Below, piece after piece: positions 26,979-35,961 of a DNA stretch of 64,000 nucleotides. The notes beneath the pieces are model-generated. The model searched no databases. It worked only from the letters and a program-made list of their open reading frames with translations, and was not told where the DNA came from. Origin of the DNA: Sinomonas humi (GTDB lineage: Bacteria > Actinomycetota > Actinomycetes > Actinomycetales > Micrococcaceae); assembly GCF_000802235.1 (NCBI RefSeq), contig NZ_JTDL01000104.1, forward strand, positions 62,001 to 126,000. The letters run 5' to 3'. Within the stretch, counting starts at the first letter, position 1. Every line of letters starts with the position of its first letter. Made by a program: the position numbers and the translations under genes.

Positions 26979-27869
26979 ATGGTCCCCACCACTTCTGACG
27001 AGTCTTCCGCGCCCTACGGAACCGGGCCTCAGCCGGCCTCCGGCCGCGTGTCTGCAGGCCGCCCGCCGGCCCGCGTGCGCATCCACCACTTGGCGGCGGC
27101 CAAGGAACGCGGCGAGCACTTCGCGATGCTGACTGCCTATGACCAGTACGCCGCCCAGATCTTCGATGAGGCTGGGATTGAAGTGCTCCTAGTCGGCGAC
27201 TCGGCGGCTAACAACGTCTTCGGGTACGAGACAAGCCTGCCCGTCACGGTCGATGACCTGCTGCCCCTCTGCCGCGCCGTCGCCCGCTCCGCCCGCCGCG
27301 CACTCGTCGTCGCGGACCTCCCGTTCGGCAGCTACGAGACCTCACCGGCCCAAGGCGTAGAGTCGGGCGTCCGTTTCCTCAAGGAGGGGCTCGCCCACGC
27401 CGTCAAGATGGAGGGCGGCGCGTTCTACGCCGACACCGTGCGCGCCATGGTCCAAGCCGGCATCCCGGTCATGGCTCACATCGGCTTCACGCCCCAGAGC
27501 GAGCACGCACTCGGCGGCTACCGCGTTCAGGGAAGGGGCGACGACGCCGCACGCCTCATCGAGGACGCCAAGGCCCTCGAGGCGGCCGGGGCCTTCTGCA
27601 TCCTCATGGAGATGGTGCCCGCGGAGACTGCGGCCGCCGTCGAGGCAGCCGTGAGCGTGCCGACCATTGGAATCGGCGCGGGCGCCTCGACGACCGGCCA
27701 GGTCCTCGTGTGGCAGGACATGGCGGGCCTCCGGGGCGGGGAAGGCACGAGGATCGCAAAGTTCGTCAAGCAGTATGCGGACCTTCGCGGAACGCTGCTC
27801 GACGCCGCGCGCCGCTACGGCGACGACGTCCGCTCAGGCGCCTTCCCCGGCCCCGAGCACAGCTTCTGA
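26979..27869 (+). CDS. panB: 3-methyl-2-oxobutanoate hydroxymethyltransferase
   Basis: A 296-residue ketopantoate hydroxymethyltransferase, the first committed step of pantothenate/CoA synthesis, using methylenetetrahydrofolate. It is a TIM barrel with the [14 protein letters not shown] metal-binding strand, [16 protein letters not shown], and [22 protein letters not shown] near the C-terminus. The first ~35 residues are a variable Pro/Ser-rich extension. The family typically reads GDSLGMV where this has GDSAANNVF, an actinobacterial variant. panC is not adjacent. Confidence 0.95.
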   Translation: MVPTTSDESSAPYGTGPQPASGRVSAGRPPARVRIHHLAAAKERGEHFAMLTAYDQYAAQIFDEAGIEVLLVGDSAANNVFGYETSLPVTVDDLLPLCRAVARSARRALVVADLPFGSYETSPAQGVESGVRFLKEGLAHAVKMEGGAFYADTVRAMVQAGIPVMAHIGFTPQSEHALGGYRVQGRGDDAARLIEDAKALEAAGAFCILMEMVPAETAAAVEAAVSVPTIGIGAGASTTGQVLVWQDMAGLRGGEGTRIAKFVKQYADLRGTLLDAARRYGDDVRSGAFPGPEHSF

Positions 27870-27911
27870 CCCAGCTGGTTCTGACCCAGCTGGCCGGCCC
27901 CTGACCCAGCT
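27866..27911. repeat. Three tandem copies of CTGACCCAGCT at convergent gene ends
   Basis: CTGACCCAGCTGG occurs at 27866-27878 and 27881-27893, and its first 11 bases recur at 27901-27911. The first copy contains the panB TGA stop. The third overlaps the stop codon of the convergent SPOR-like gene (27910-27912). Each copy holds a TGA in a different register, so the array guarantees stops in the plus-strand frames. Confidence 0.85.
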
Positions 27912-28098
27912 AGTCGCGGTCCGACCAGCCGTCGCCGTTCGCGTCGTCCGGGTCCCACGAGCGATTGCGCTCCTTGACCTTCTCGAGCGCGCGCTCGGCT
28001 TCTTCCCGCGTCTCGTAGGGCCCGAGGAGCTGGGTCCAATCGCTCAACGCGTCCTCTTCGACCTGATGCGTGCGGACGTTGTACCAATACTGCGTCAT
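27910..28098 (-). CDS. Tiny SPOR-like protein with C-terminal Dx(N)xDG calcium-type loop
   Basis: A 62-residue protein starting at [15 protein letters not shown]. The core ([24 protein letters not shown]) matches the SPOR-like pattern in which a strand ending in LGPY is followed by an AERALEK helix. The C-terminus reads DANGDGWSD (residues 52-60), which matches the D-x-N-x-D-G-x-x-D loop of EF-hand or thrombospondin-3 calcium-binding repeats. There is no signal peptide, so it should be cytoplasmic. An ATG at 28098 is preceded by GAAGGGAGGG; GTG codons further upstream are alternatives. It is divergent from map with 39 bases between starts. Confidence 0.72.
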   Translation of the reverse strand: MTQYWYNVRTHQVEEDALSDWTQLLGPYETREEAERALEKVKERNRSWDPDDANGDGWSDRD

Positions 28099-28125
28099 GC
28101 CGCTCGCCCTCCCTTCCCTCACGAG

Positions 28126-28131
28126 TACACT
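28126..28131 (+). promoter_or_regulatory. -10 element of a probable leaderless map promoter
   Basis: TACACT ends 6 bases before ATG 28138. No Shine-Dalgarno is present. Confidence 0.45.
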
Positions 28132-28137
28132 CAGCCT

Positions 28138-29016
28138 ATGCCTTCACAGTCACCCACGGCACCCGTGGGCACGCTTGCGCCGGGGACCGTCTCGCCCCTT
28201 CGCACCGTCCCGGGTTCGATCCCTAGGCCGGAGTACGTCGGCAAAGACGGGCCCGAGCACTACCAAGGCAACGACGTCTACACGCCGGAGCAGCTCGGTC
28301 GCATCCGGGAAGCCGGAAAGATTGCCGCGCAGGCAATCGTCGAGGTCGGGCGCCACATCCGTCCCGGGGTGACCACTGACGAACTCGATCGGGTCGGGCA
28401 CGAGTTCCTTCTCGACCACGGTGCGTATCCGTCGACGCTCGGCTATCGCGGTTTCCCGAAGTCGATCTGCACCTCGGTCAACGAGGTGATCTGCCACGGC
28501 ATCCCGGACACGACGGTCCTGGCCGACGGCGACATCATCAATATCGACATCACTGCCTTCAAGAACGGTGTCCACGGTGACACCAACTACACGTTCCTCG
28601 TGGGAAACGTGGACGACGAGTCGAGGCTGCTCGTGGAGCGGACAGAGGAGTCCCTCCGCAGGGCCATCAAAGCCGTCGCTCCGGGACGCGAGATCAATGT
28701 GATCGGACGCGCCATCGAGTCCTATGCCAAGCGGTTCGGCTACGGCGTGGTGCGCGACTTCACAGGCCACGGAGTGGGCGAGGCTTTCCACTCGGGGCTC
28801 ATCATCCCGCATTACGATGCCGCACCGGCTTACAGCCGGGTGATGGAACCGGGGATGGTCTTCACCATCGAGCCGATGCTCACGCTGGGCACCATCCAGT
28901 GGGAGATGTGGGACGACGGGTGGACCGTCGTCACCCGTGATCGGCGACGGACCGCCCAGTTCGAGCACACCCTTGTGGTCACCGAGAAGGGCGCTGAAGT
29001 ACTGACTCTCCCCTAG
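28138..29016 (+). CDS. map: Type I methionine aminopeptidase
   Basis: A 292-residue cytosolic metallo-aminopeptidase that removes initiator Met. Pita-bread fold signatures are [10 protein letters not shown], the ligand segments [22 protein letters not shown] (Asp, Asp), [11 protein letters not shown] (His), and FTIEPML (Glu) plus FEHTLVVT (Glu). The N-terminal ~40-residue extension with a Pro-rich segment (RPEYVGK) is typical of the actinobacterial MapB type, which in mycobacteria contacts the ribosome through an SH3-binding-like motif. The frame is open far upstream through panB, but ATG 28138 gives the family length. Confidence 0.95.
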   Translation: MPSQSPTAPVGTLAPGTVSPLRTVPGSIPRPEYVGKDGPEHYQGNDVYTPEQLGRIREAGKIAAQAIVEVGRHIRPGVTTDELDRVGHEFLLDHGAYPSTLGYRGFPKSICTSVNEVICHGIPDTTVLADGDIINIDITAFKNGVHGDTNYTFLVGNVDDESRLLVERTEESLRRAIKAVAPGREINVIGRAIESYAKRFGYGVVRDFTGHGVGEAFHSGLIIPHYDAAPAYSRVMEPGMVFTIEPMLTLGTIQWEMWDDGWTVVTRDRRRTAQFEHTLVVTEKGAEVLTLP

Positions 29017-29098
29017 TCAGAAGCTCCGTCCTCTGCCGGAGCCAGCCCTTCCCTGCCATCCCAACGAACCCCTCCCCAAGCTGCGAGAGGCGCAACGC

Positions 29099-29899
29099 AT
29101 GTCCAAAGGCGACAAGAAGAAGAAGTCCATCCACCTCATCGGCGTCGACATCGGCGGCACAGGAATCAAGGGTGGCATCGTCGATCTCAAGAAGGGGAAG
29201 CTAGTCGGCGACCGGGTCCGCATCGACACGCCCCAGCCTGCCGCGCCGGAGCCGGTGGCCGAAGTAGTCGCGCGGGTTGTCGAGGAGCTCTCCAACCGGG
29301 AGGGCGCACCGGACCGCCATACCCCGGTCGGGGTCACGTTCCCCGGGATCATCCAGCATGGTGTGGCCTACTCGGCCGCCAATGTCGACAAGTCGTGGAT
29401 CGACTTCGAGATCGACAAGTTCTTCAGCGAACGGCTGGGACGCCCGGTCGAGGTCATCAACGACGCCGATGCTGCGGGCCTTGCCGAGGTGCGGTACGGC
29501 GCTGGCAAGGGAGTCGACGGCACCGTCCTCGTCATCACGCTGGGCACGGGTATCGGCTCAGCCTTCGTGTTCGACGGCAAGCTCGTCCCCAATGCCGAGC
29601 TGGGTCACCTCGAGGTCGATGGCTTCGATGCCGAAAGCAAGGCCTCGGCGGTCGCCCGCGAGCGTGACGGCATCGGCTGGGAGGATTACAGCGTCCGCCT
29701 CCAGCGCTACTTCTCGCACGTCGAATTCCTGTTCTCGCCGGAGCTGTTCATCGTGGGCGGCGGGATCTCGAAGCGCGCCGACGAATACCTCCCGCGGCTC
29801 AAGCTCCGAACCCCGATCATCCCCGCGGAGCTCAAGAACGAAGCCGGCATTGTGGGAGCGGCACTGCAGGTCGCTATCCATCACAAGCTCAAGAAATAG
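29099..29899 (+). CDS. ppgK: Polyphosphate glucokinase
   Basis: A 266-residue ROK-family glucokinase that phosphorylates glucose with inorganic polyphosphate or ATP, an actinobacterial speciality. The phosphate-binding GVDIGGTGIKGGIVD loop is near residues 15-29. The catalytic Asp lies in NDADAAGLAE. LGTGIGSAFVFDGKL and ELGHLEVDG are typical of PPGKs; the ROK zinc motif of repressors is absent. The N-terminus is Lys-rich (MSKGDKKKK). It is convergent with nrdR across a strong hairpin at 29912-29959. Confidence 0.95.
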   Translation: MSKGDKKKKSIHLIGVDIGGTGIKGGIVDLKKGKLVGDRVRIDTPQPAAPEPVAEVVARVVEELSNREGAPDRHTPVGVTFPGIIQHGVAYSAANVDKSWIDFEIDKFFSERLGRPVEVINDADAAGLAEVRYGAGKGVDGTVLVITLGTGIGSAFVFDGKLVPNAELGHLEVDGFDAESKASAVARERDGIGWEDYSVRLQRYFSHVEFLFSPELFIVGGGISKRADEYLPRLKLRTPIIPAELKNEAGIVGAALQVAIHHKLKK

Positions 29900-29911
29900 C
29901 CGAAAACCAGA

Positions 29912-29959
29912 AGAAGTGGCAGGAGGGGTCCGTTTTACCGGTCCCCTCCTGCCACTTCT
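29912..29959. terminator. Bidirectional hairpin terminator between ppgK and nrdR
   Basis: The 17-bp stem 29912-29928 with 29943-29959 has a 14-nt loop containing TTTT. It lies between the convergent stops at 29899 and 29973. Confidence 0.88.
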
Positions 29960-29972
29960 GGCATCTGCTGCG

Positions 29973-30455
29973 TCAGTCCTCGTCGAAGGCGTCGTCGGCA
30001 GTCGCCTCGGCATGCTCGGAGCGCAGGAGTTCGATGGCAGCCTCGAAATCTTCGAGCGAATCGAACGACTGATACACGCTCGCGAAGCGAAGATAGGCAA
30101 CATGGTCGAGCTTGCGCAGAGGCCCGAGGATGGCAAGACCAACCTCGTGGGCCTGGATCTCAGCGGCTCCGCTCCCCCGGACGGTCTCCTCAACCTCTTG
30201 GGCGAGCATCGCGAGATCATCTTCCGTGACAGGCCGGCCCTGACAGGCCTTCCGCACGCCGTTGATCACCTTTGAACGGCTGAAAGGCTCACCGACCCCA
30301 GAGCGCTTGACGACCGTGAGGCTCGTCGTCTCGATCGTCGTGAATCGGCGCCCGCACTTTGGACACTGCCGCCGCCGACGGATCGCAGAGCCATCGTCCT
30401 GAATGCGGCTGTCGACGACGCGAGAGTCGGGGTTACGGCAGAAGGGACAGTACAT
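29973..30455 (-). CDS. nrdR: Transcriptional repressor NrdR
   Basis: A 160-residue ATP/dATP-sensing repressor of ribonucleotide reductase genes. The N-terminal zinc ribbon has Cys3, Cys6, Cys31 and Cys34 (MYCPFC...CPKC). The ATP-cone domain spans ~47-137 ([19 protein letters not shown]). The C-terminus is acidic. GTG is not needed: ATG 30455 follows GAGGG. An NrdR box and a -35/-10 promoter lie directly upstream, so autoregulation is likely. No nrd structural genes are in the window. The gene follows hisD on the same strand but has its own promoter. Confidence 0.96.
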   Translation of the reverse strand: MYCPFCRNPDSRVVDSRIQDDGSAIRRRRQCPKCGRRFTTIETTSLTVVKRSGVGEPFSRSKVINGVRKACQGRPVTEDDLAMLAQEVEETVRGSGAAEIQAHEVGLAILGPLRKLDHVAYLRFASVYQSFDSLEDFEAAIELLRSEHAEATADDAFDED

Positions 30456-30461
30456 CCCTCA

Positions 30462-30490
30462 ATTCTAGAGTTGGCACCGAGCACCGCCAA
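30462..30490 (-). promoter_or_regulatory. Sigma-A-type promoter of nrdR
   Basis: Read on the minus strand: TTGGCG (30490-30485), a 17-bp spacer, then TAGAAT (30467-30462). The -10 ends 6 bases before the ATG, with a GAGGG just before the start codon, so initiation would leave almost no leader. Confidence 0.6.
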
Positions 30491-30497
30491 GGCGATG

Positions 30498-30515
30498 ACC
30501 ACTATATGTAGTGGT
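30498..30515. promoter_or_regulatory. NrdR box upstream of nrdR
   Basis: ACCACTATATGTAGTGGT is an inverted repeat with perfect 7-bp arms (ACCACTA/TAGTGGT). It matches the NrdR consensus acaCtATATnTaGtgt. It lies just upstream of the -35 at 30485-30490. I found only one box here, while NrdR-regulated operons often have two. Confidence 0.75.
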
Positions 30516-30523
30516 TGCCTCTA

Positions 30524-31903
30524 CTAGGGACGGGGGTCGAAGGCGCGCTCCTCGAAGCGGCGGTCCACGGCATCGCCGTGCCCGGGCAGGTCTTCGGCAT
30601 CGGAGAGGCTTCGGATGTGGCGGGCGACGGCGTCGAGGGCGGCCTCGCTGTAATCGATGATCTGCACGGCCTTGAGGAACGTCGCAACGTTCAAGCCCGA
30701 GGAAAAGGCCGCGGTCCCGCTCGTGGGAAGCACATGATTGGACCCTGCGGTGTAGTCGCCGAGGCTCACGGGGCTGTAGTCGCCTACGAAGATCGCCCCC
30801 GCGTTACGGATCCTGGTGGCCACCTCTGCGGCGTCTGCCGTCATGACCTCTAGGTGCTCGGCGGCGTACGCGTCGCACACCGCGATGCCCGCGTCGACGT
30901 CATCCACGAGGACTGCGCCCGACTGCCGCCCGGACAGCGCAGTGAGCACCCGCTCGCGGTGTTTCGTCACCTCGGCCTGCTCAAGCAGCTGGGCGCGTAC
31001 GGCCTCGATGAGTTCAGGCGAGTCCGTCACGAGGACAGATCCGGCCCTCGTATCGTGCTCAGCCTGACTGATCAGATCTACCGCTACGAGCTCGGGCCGG
31101 GCAGTGCAGTCGGCGAGGATGGCAATCTCTGTCGGACCGGCCTCGGCGTCGATACCCACGATCCCCTTGACCAGACGCTTCGCCGTCGCGACGAAGATGT
31201 TCCCAGGGCCAGTGACCACGTCGGCTGGCTCGATGGACGGCAACGGCCCCTCCGAGTCCTCAGCAGCGGGGATGCCGTAGGCGAACGTGACCACCGCCTG
31301 CGCGCCGCCGATCGCGTACACCTCATCGATCCCCAGCAGGGCAGCCGCGGCGAGGATTGTGGGGTGCGGGAGCCCGCCGTTGTCGCGCTGCGGGGGCGAG
31401 GCGAGGGCGATCGAACCAACGCCCGCGGCTTGAGCCGGGATCACGTTCATGATGACCGAGGACGGGTAGACAGCGAGGCCGCCTGGCACGTAGAGCCCGA
31501 CGCGGCGCACGGGCACCCAGCGCTGCGTGACGGTGGCTCCGTCGCCCGGCCTGACCGTCACGTCAGCCGGCCGTTGGGCCTCGGCGAACAGACGCGCACG
31601 CCGGATCGACTCCTCGAGTGCGGCCCTGACCGAAGGATCGACGGCTTCGAGGGCATGCTTGATTGCCTCAGCCGGGACGCGCGGGTGCCGCTGCGCCACG
31701 CCGTCGAACTTCTCGGCGAACATCGACAGCGCCGCGAACCCGCCGGAACGGACGTCCGCAATGATGCCCCGCACTGCGTCCTCAACCGCCGCGCCCTGCT
31801 CAGCCTCGAGGCGTGGCACGAGAGCCCGGAGTTCGGCGAGGCCGAGGCTCCTGCCCCTGAGGTCGATCGTGCGGAAGTCGAGGGCGGGTGCTGGCGATGT
31901 CAC
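30524..31903 (-). CDS. hisD: Histidinol dehydrogenase
   Basis: A 459-residue zinc- and NAD-dependent enzyme catalysing the last two steps of histidine synthesis (histidinol to histidine). Characteristic segments are [17 protein letters not shown], the signature beginning [15 protein letters not shown] and continuing to [16 protein letters not shown], and AEHLEVM. Zinc ligands (Gln/His of QAEHD, Asp, and the C-terminal His) are present in context. GTG 31903 gives the usual N-terminus. hisC and hisB, which normally follow hisD in actinobacteria, are absent; nrdR comes next. Confidence 0.96.
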   Translation of the reverse strand: MTSPAPALDFRTIDLRGRSLGLAELRALVPRLEAEQGAAVEDAVRGIIADVRSGGFAALSMFAEKFDGVAQRHPRVPAEAIKHALEAVDPSVRAALEESIRRARLFAEAQRPADVTVRPGDGATVTQRWVPVRRVGLYVPGGLAVYPSSVIMNVIPAQAAGVGSIALASPPQRDNGGLPHPTILAAAALLGIDEVYAIGGAQAVVTFAYGIPAAEDSEGPLPSIEPADVVTGPGNIFVATAKRLVKGIVGIDAEAGPTEIAILADCTARPELVAVDLISQAEHDTRAGSVLVTDSPELIEAVRAQLLEQAEVTKHRERVLTALSGRQSGAVLVDDVDAGIAVCDAYAAEHLEVMTADAAEVATRIRNAGAIFVGDYSPVSLGDYTAGSNHVLPTSGTAAFSSGLNVATFLKAVQIIDYSEAALDAVARHIRSLSDAEDLPGHGDAVDRRFEERAFDPRP

Positions 31904-31928
31904 CCGCTCAGTCTACGTGCCCGAGCGC

Positions 31929-32402
31929 TCAGCGGCGTGTGGGAGGGCTCCACAGGACGGTCACAAGCGCGAGGACGACAATCGCCACGATGGCCGGCCA
32001 TAGGGCGAGTGCGCTGAGCGTGTCGAGCCCGAATGCAGAGCCGTCAACCTTGGGATCCGTGCGGGAGGAACCGATTACCCGGCCGAGGCCGGTTCCGGTC
32101 AGCCACATGAGCAGGCTGCCCAACCCCGAGCCGACGAGCACGGCCAGGTAGCGGGCGGCGAAGCCGAAGCGCACGTGGGCGCGGACCACGAAAATCACGA
32201 CGACGACCGCAGCGAGCGCACCAAGGCCCGCGAACACGAGGTCCCGAGGGAGCCAGTCCTGATAGTTCGAACCATCGCCGTAGAGGCGTCCGCCCGGGGC
32301 GGCGAGCCACCACACGACACCGAGCACGATTCCCGCTACAAGGGGCGCGAGCAGCCAACGGAGAACGACCGGCCACCCAGGCCAGAGGCGCGGCTCATGC
32401 AT
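31929..32402 (-). CDS. Hypothetical membrane protein downstream of dnaE
   Basis: A 157-residue protein with four hydrophobic segments at about residues 14-34, 53-75, 84-102 and 133-152. A soluble Gly/Asp-rich loop follows the third helix. I recognised no catalytic motif or confident family. ATG 32402 (MHEPRLW) overlaps the dnaE stop by 8 bases, indicating translational coupling. It ends 26 bases before hisD starts. A TTG two codons earlier extends the frame but is unlikely. Confidence 0.82.
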   Translation of the reverse strand: MHEPRLWPGWPVVLRWLLAPLVAGIVLGVVWWLAAPGGRLYGDGSNYQDWLPRDLVFAGLGALAAVVVVIFVVRAHVRFGFAARYLAVLVGSGLGSLLMWLTGTGLGRVIGSSRTDPKVDGSAFGLDTLSALALWPAIVAIVVLALVTVLWSPPTRR

Positions 32403-35400
32403 CAAGGCAAGCGGGGCCGAGGAGGACCTTGAGGTCTCCGAAGAGTGCGGGGTTCGGGTTCACGCGCAGATGGACTCCTAGCTTCATGACCTCGATACTC
32501 CGCGTCCCGTGGAGGCGGAGCTGTACTTCGCTGTGGCCGGGATGCGTCTTGAGCACCTCGCCGAGCCGCGTTACCACGCGTTCTGTAGCTTTGTGGGTCG
32601 GCATCGAAATGACGACGGGGCCGCCGTCGGCCTGGCTCAGGTCAGGGACGGTGAGTTCCATCGCGCTCAGCATGACGGCGCCGTCGTCCCTTCGCTGGAG
32701 GCGACCCTTGACGACGACGATGAGGTCCTCGGCGAGGATCGACGAAATGGGACCGTAGACCTGGCCGAAGAACATGACCTCCATAGAGGCACCCAGATCC
32801 TCGATTTCGGCCCGCGCGTAGGCGTTGCCGCTCGCCTTCGCGATGCGTCGACTGAGCGAGGTGATCATGCCGGCGATGGTGACGATCGCGCCGTCGGCCG
32901 GTCCTTCATCTGAGATGAGCTGAGAGATCGCATGATCTGCGTGGCCCTCGAGCACCCCCTCGAGACCTTGGAGCGGGTGGTCTGAGACGTACAGCCCGAG
33001 CATGTCCCGCTCGAACGCGAGGCGGTCCTTCTTCTCCCACTCGGGAAGGTCAGGGATCTCGACCGCGAGCCCCGATGAGAGATCTCCGTCGGCACCGCCG
33101 TCGAACGCGCTGAAGAGGTCGAACTGGTTGGCTGCCTCGTTGCGCTTGAGGATGATGACCGCGTCGACCGCCTCTTCGTGGATCATCGCAAGGGAGCGGC
33201 GCGGGTGCCCGAGGGAATCGAACGCACCCGCCTTGATGAGCGATTCGATGGTCCGCTTGTTGCAGACGACGGCCGGGACCTTCTGAAGGAAGTCGCTGAA
33301 CCCCGTGAACGCCCCCTTCTCCTCGCGGGCCTCGACCATCGAGTGCACGACGTTCGCGCCAACGTTGCGAATCGCGCCCATGCCGAAGCGGATGTCGTTC
33401 CCGACCGGGGTGAAGTTGAGGGCCGACTCGTTGACATCCGGCGGCAGGACAGTGATGCCCATCCGCCGGCACTCGTTGAGGTACATAGCGCACTTGTCCT
33501 TGTCGTCACCGACGGAGGTAAGGAGTGCGGCCATGTACTCAGCCGGATAGTGGGCCTTGAGGTAGGCGGTCCAATACGAGACGACGCCGTACGCCGCCGA
33601 GTGAGCCTTGTTGAAGGCGTAATCGGAGAAGGGCAGCAGGATGTCCCAGAGGGTCTTGACCGCCTCGGCCGAGTAGCCGCGCTCGCGCATACCGGACGAG
33701 AAGCCCTCGAACTGCTTGTCCAGCTCGGACTTCTTCTTCTTGCCCATCGCTCGGCGGAGGATGTCGGCTTGGCCGAGCGAGTAGCCGGCAAGCTTCTGGG
33801 CGATGGCCATGACCTGCTCTTGGTACACGATCAGGCCATAGGTACCGCCGAGGATGTCCGCCAGAGGCTCCGCGAGCTCTGGGTGGATCGGAGTGATCTC
33901 CTGCAGCCCGTTCTTGCGGAGTGCGTAGTTGGTATGGGCGTTCGCGCCCATCGGCCCGGGGCGGTAGAGGGCGAGGACGGCGGAGATGTCCTCGAAGTTG
34001 TCGGGCCGCATGAGCTTGAGGAGGGACCGCATAGGGCCGCCATCAAGCTGGAACACCCCCAGAGTGTCGCCGCGCGCGAGCAGCTCGTAAGACGCGGCGT
34101 CGTCTAGCGCGAGGCGCTCGAGGTCGAGGTCCTCCCCTCGGTTGAGCTTGATGTTGTCCAGGGCGTCCGTGATGATCGTGAGGTTCCTCAGGCCGAGGAA
34201 GTCCATCTTGATGAGGCCGAGGCCTTCGCAGGTCGGATAGTCGAACTGCGTGATGACCTGGCCGTCCTGCTCGCGGCGCATGATCGGGACGATGTCGATG
34301 AGTGGATGCGACGACATGATGACGCCAGCGGCGTGCACGCCCCACTGACGCTTGAGCCCTTCGAGGCCGAGAGCGGTCTCGAAGACCCGCTGCGCATCGG
34401 CGTCGGAGCGCAGAAGCTCCCGCATCTCCTCGGCCTCGCCGTAGCGTTTGGCCTCCGGATTGTGGATATCCGCGAGCGGCATGCCCTTGCCCATGACGTC
34501 GGGCGGCATGGCCTTCGTGAGACGCTCGCCTACGGAGAAGGGGTAGCCGAGCACCCGGGACGAGTCCTTGAGCGCCTGCTTCGCCTTGATGGTCCCGTAG
34601 GTCACGATCATGGCAACCCTGTCGTCACCGTACTTCTCGGTGACGTACTTGATCACTTCCGGTCGACGGCGATCATCGAAGTCGACGTCGAAGTCGGGCA
34701 TCGAGACGCGGTCAGGATTGAGGAAGCGCTCGAAGATGAGGCCGTGGTCCAGCGGATTCAGGTCCGTGATGCGCATCGCGTACGCGGCCATCGAGCCAGC
34801 ACCCGAACCGCGACCGGGACCGACCCGGATTCCGTGGTCCTTCGCCCAGTTGATGAAGTCAGCGACCACAAGGAAGTAGCCCGGGAAGCCCATCTGGGTG
34901 ATGATCCCGATTTCGTACTCCGCCTGCTTGCGGACGGCATCCGGGATTCCGTTCGGGAAGCGATAGTGCAGACCGCGCTCGACCTCCTTGACGAACCACG
35001 TTTCCTCGTTCTCCCCCTCAGGGCAGGGGTAGCGCGGCATGTAGCTCGCCTTGGTGTTGAACTCGACGTTGCACCGTTCGGCGATGAGCAGCGTGTTGTC
35101 GCAGGCGTCGGGATGGTCGCTGAAGATCGCCCGCATCTCCGCCGGGGACTTGAGGTAGAACTCATCGGCGTCGAACTTGAACCGCTTGGGGTCGGCAAGC
35201 GTGGAGCCAGACTGAACGCAGAGGAGCGCCGCGTGGCTCGATGCGTCCTCGGCATGGGTGTAGTGGAGATCGTTGGTCGCGACGAGTGGGAGACCCAGAT
35301 CCTTCGCGAGCTTGATGAGATCCGCCTGTACCCCACGTTCGATGTCGAGGCCGTGGTCCATGACCTCGCAGAAGAAGTTCTCGTGCCCGAAGATCTCGCG

Positions 35401-35931
35401 GAACTCTGCCGCGGCCTCTCGGGCCTCCTTGTAGAGGCCGAGGCGGAGCTTGGTCTGGACCTCCCCCGAAGGGCAGCCTGTGGTGGCGATGAGGCCCTTG
35501 CCATAGGTCTGGAGCAGGTCCCGGTCCATGCGGGGCTTGTAGAGATAGCCCTCGAGGGAAGCGAGTGAGGACATGCGGAAGAGGTTGTGCATGCCTTGGG
35601 TGTTCTCAGCCCACATCGTCATGTGGGTGTAGGCGCCGGCACCAGAAACGTCGTCTCGACCGCCGTCTCCCCAGCGAACGCGGGTCTTGTCCTGCCGAGC
35701 CGTCCCTGGGGTGAGGTAGGCCTCCACACCGATGATGGGCTTGATGCCCGCGTCGGTCGCCTTCTTCCAGAAGTCGAAGGCACCGAAGACGAAACCATGG
35801 TCGGTCGTCGCGACGGCGTTCATGCCCAGCTCTTCCGCATGGCTGAACAAGTCACCCAGACGCGCCGCGCCGTCGAGCATCGAGTACTCGGTGTGGTTGT
35901 GGAGATGGACGAACGACCCGGTGGAACTCAC
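32395..35931 (-). CDS. dnaE: DNA polymerase III alpha subunit
   Basis: The 1178-residue replicative polymerase (DnaE1 type). The N-terminal PHP domain has FVHLHNHTEYSMLDGA and ATTDHGFVFGA with the metal-binding His/Asp set, which in actinobacteria gives proofreading. The palm includes the PDFDVDFDD catalytic aspartates, preceded by RVGPGRGSGAGSM. The QLDGGPMRSLLK and YQEQVMAIAQKLAGYS segments are typical. A tandem helix-hairpin-helix, an OB fold and the C-terminal domain complete it. GTG 35931 is the start. It lies between rluD and a small membrane protein on the same strand. Confidence 0.97.
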   Translation of the reverse strand: MSSTGSFVHLHNHTEYSMLDGAARLGDLFSHAEELGMNAVATTDHGFVFGAFDFWKKATDAGIKPIIGVEAYLTPGTARQDKTRVRWGDGGRDDVSGAGAYTHMTMWAENTQGMHNLFRMSSLASLEGYLYKPRMDRDLLQTYGKGLIATTGCPSGEVQTKLRLGLYKEAREAAAEFREIFGHENFFCEVMDHGLDIERGVQADLIKLAKDLGLPLVATNDLHYTHAEDASSHAALLCVQSGSTLADPKRFKFDADEFYLKSPAEMRAIFSDHPDACDNTLLIAERCNVEFNTKASYMPRYPCPEGENEETWFVKEVERGLHYRFPNGIPDAVRKQAEYEIGIITQMGFPGYFLVVADFINWAKDHGIRVGPGRGSGAGSMAAYAMRITDLNPLDHGLIFERFLNPDRVSMPDFDVDFDDRRRPEVIKYVTEKYGDDRVAMIVTYGTIKAKQALKDSSRVLGYPFSVGERLTKAMPPDVMGKGMPLADIHNPEAKRYGEAEEMRELLRSDADAQRVFETALGLEGLKRQWGVHAAGVIMSSHPLIDIVPIMRREQDGQVITQFDYPTCEGLGLIKMDFLGLRNLTIITDALDNIKLNRGEDLDLERLALDDAASYELLARGDTLGVFQLDGGPMRSLLKLMRPDNFEDISAVLALYRPGPMGANAHTNYALRKNGLQEITPIHPELAEPLADILGGTYGLIVYQEQVMAIAQKLAGYSLGQADILRRAMGKKKKSELDKQFEGFSSGMRERGYSAEAVKTLWDILLPFSDYAFNKAHSAAYGVVSYWTAYLKAHYPAEYMAALLTSVGDDKDKCAMYLNECRRMGITVLPPDVNESALNFTPVGNDIRFGMGAIRNVGANVVHSMVEAREEKGAFTGFSDFLQKVPAVVCNKRTIESLIKAGAFDSLGHPRRSLAMIHEEAVDAVIILKRNEAANQFDLFSAFDGGADGDLSSGLAVEIPDLPEWEKKDRLAFERDMLGLYVSDHPLQGLEGVLEGHADHAISQLISDEGPADGAIVTIAGMITSLSRRIAKASGNAYARAEIEDLGASMEVMFFGQVYGPISSILAEDLIVVVKGRLQRRDDGAVMLSAMELTVPDLSQADGGPVVISMPTHKATERVVTRLGEVLKTHPGHSEVQLRLHGTRSIEVMKLGVHLRVNPNPALFGDLKVLLGPACLDA

Positions 35932-35961
35932 TGCTCCAGTCTAGGCTCGAGGCCCGACAGC

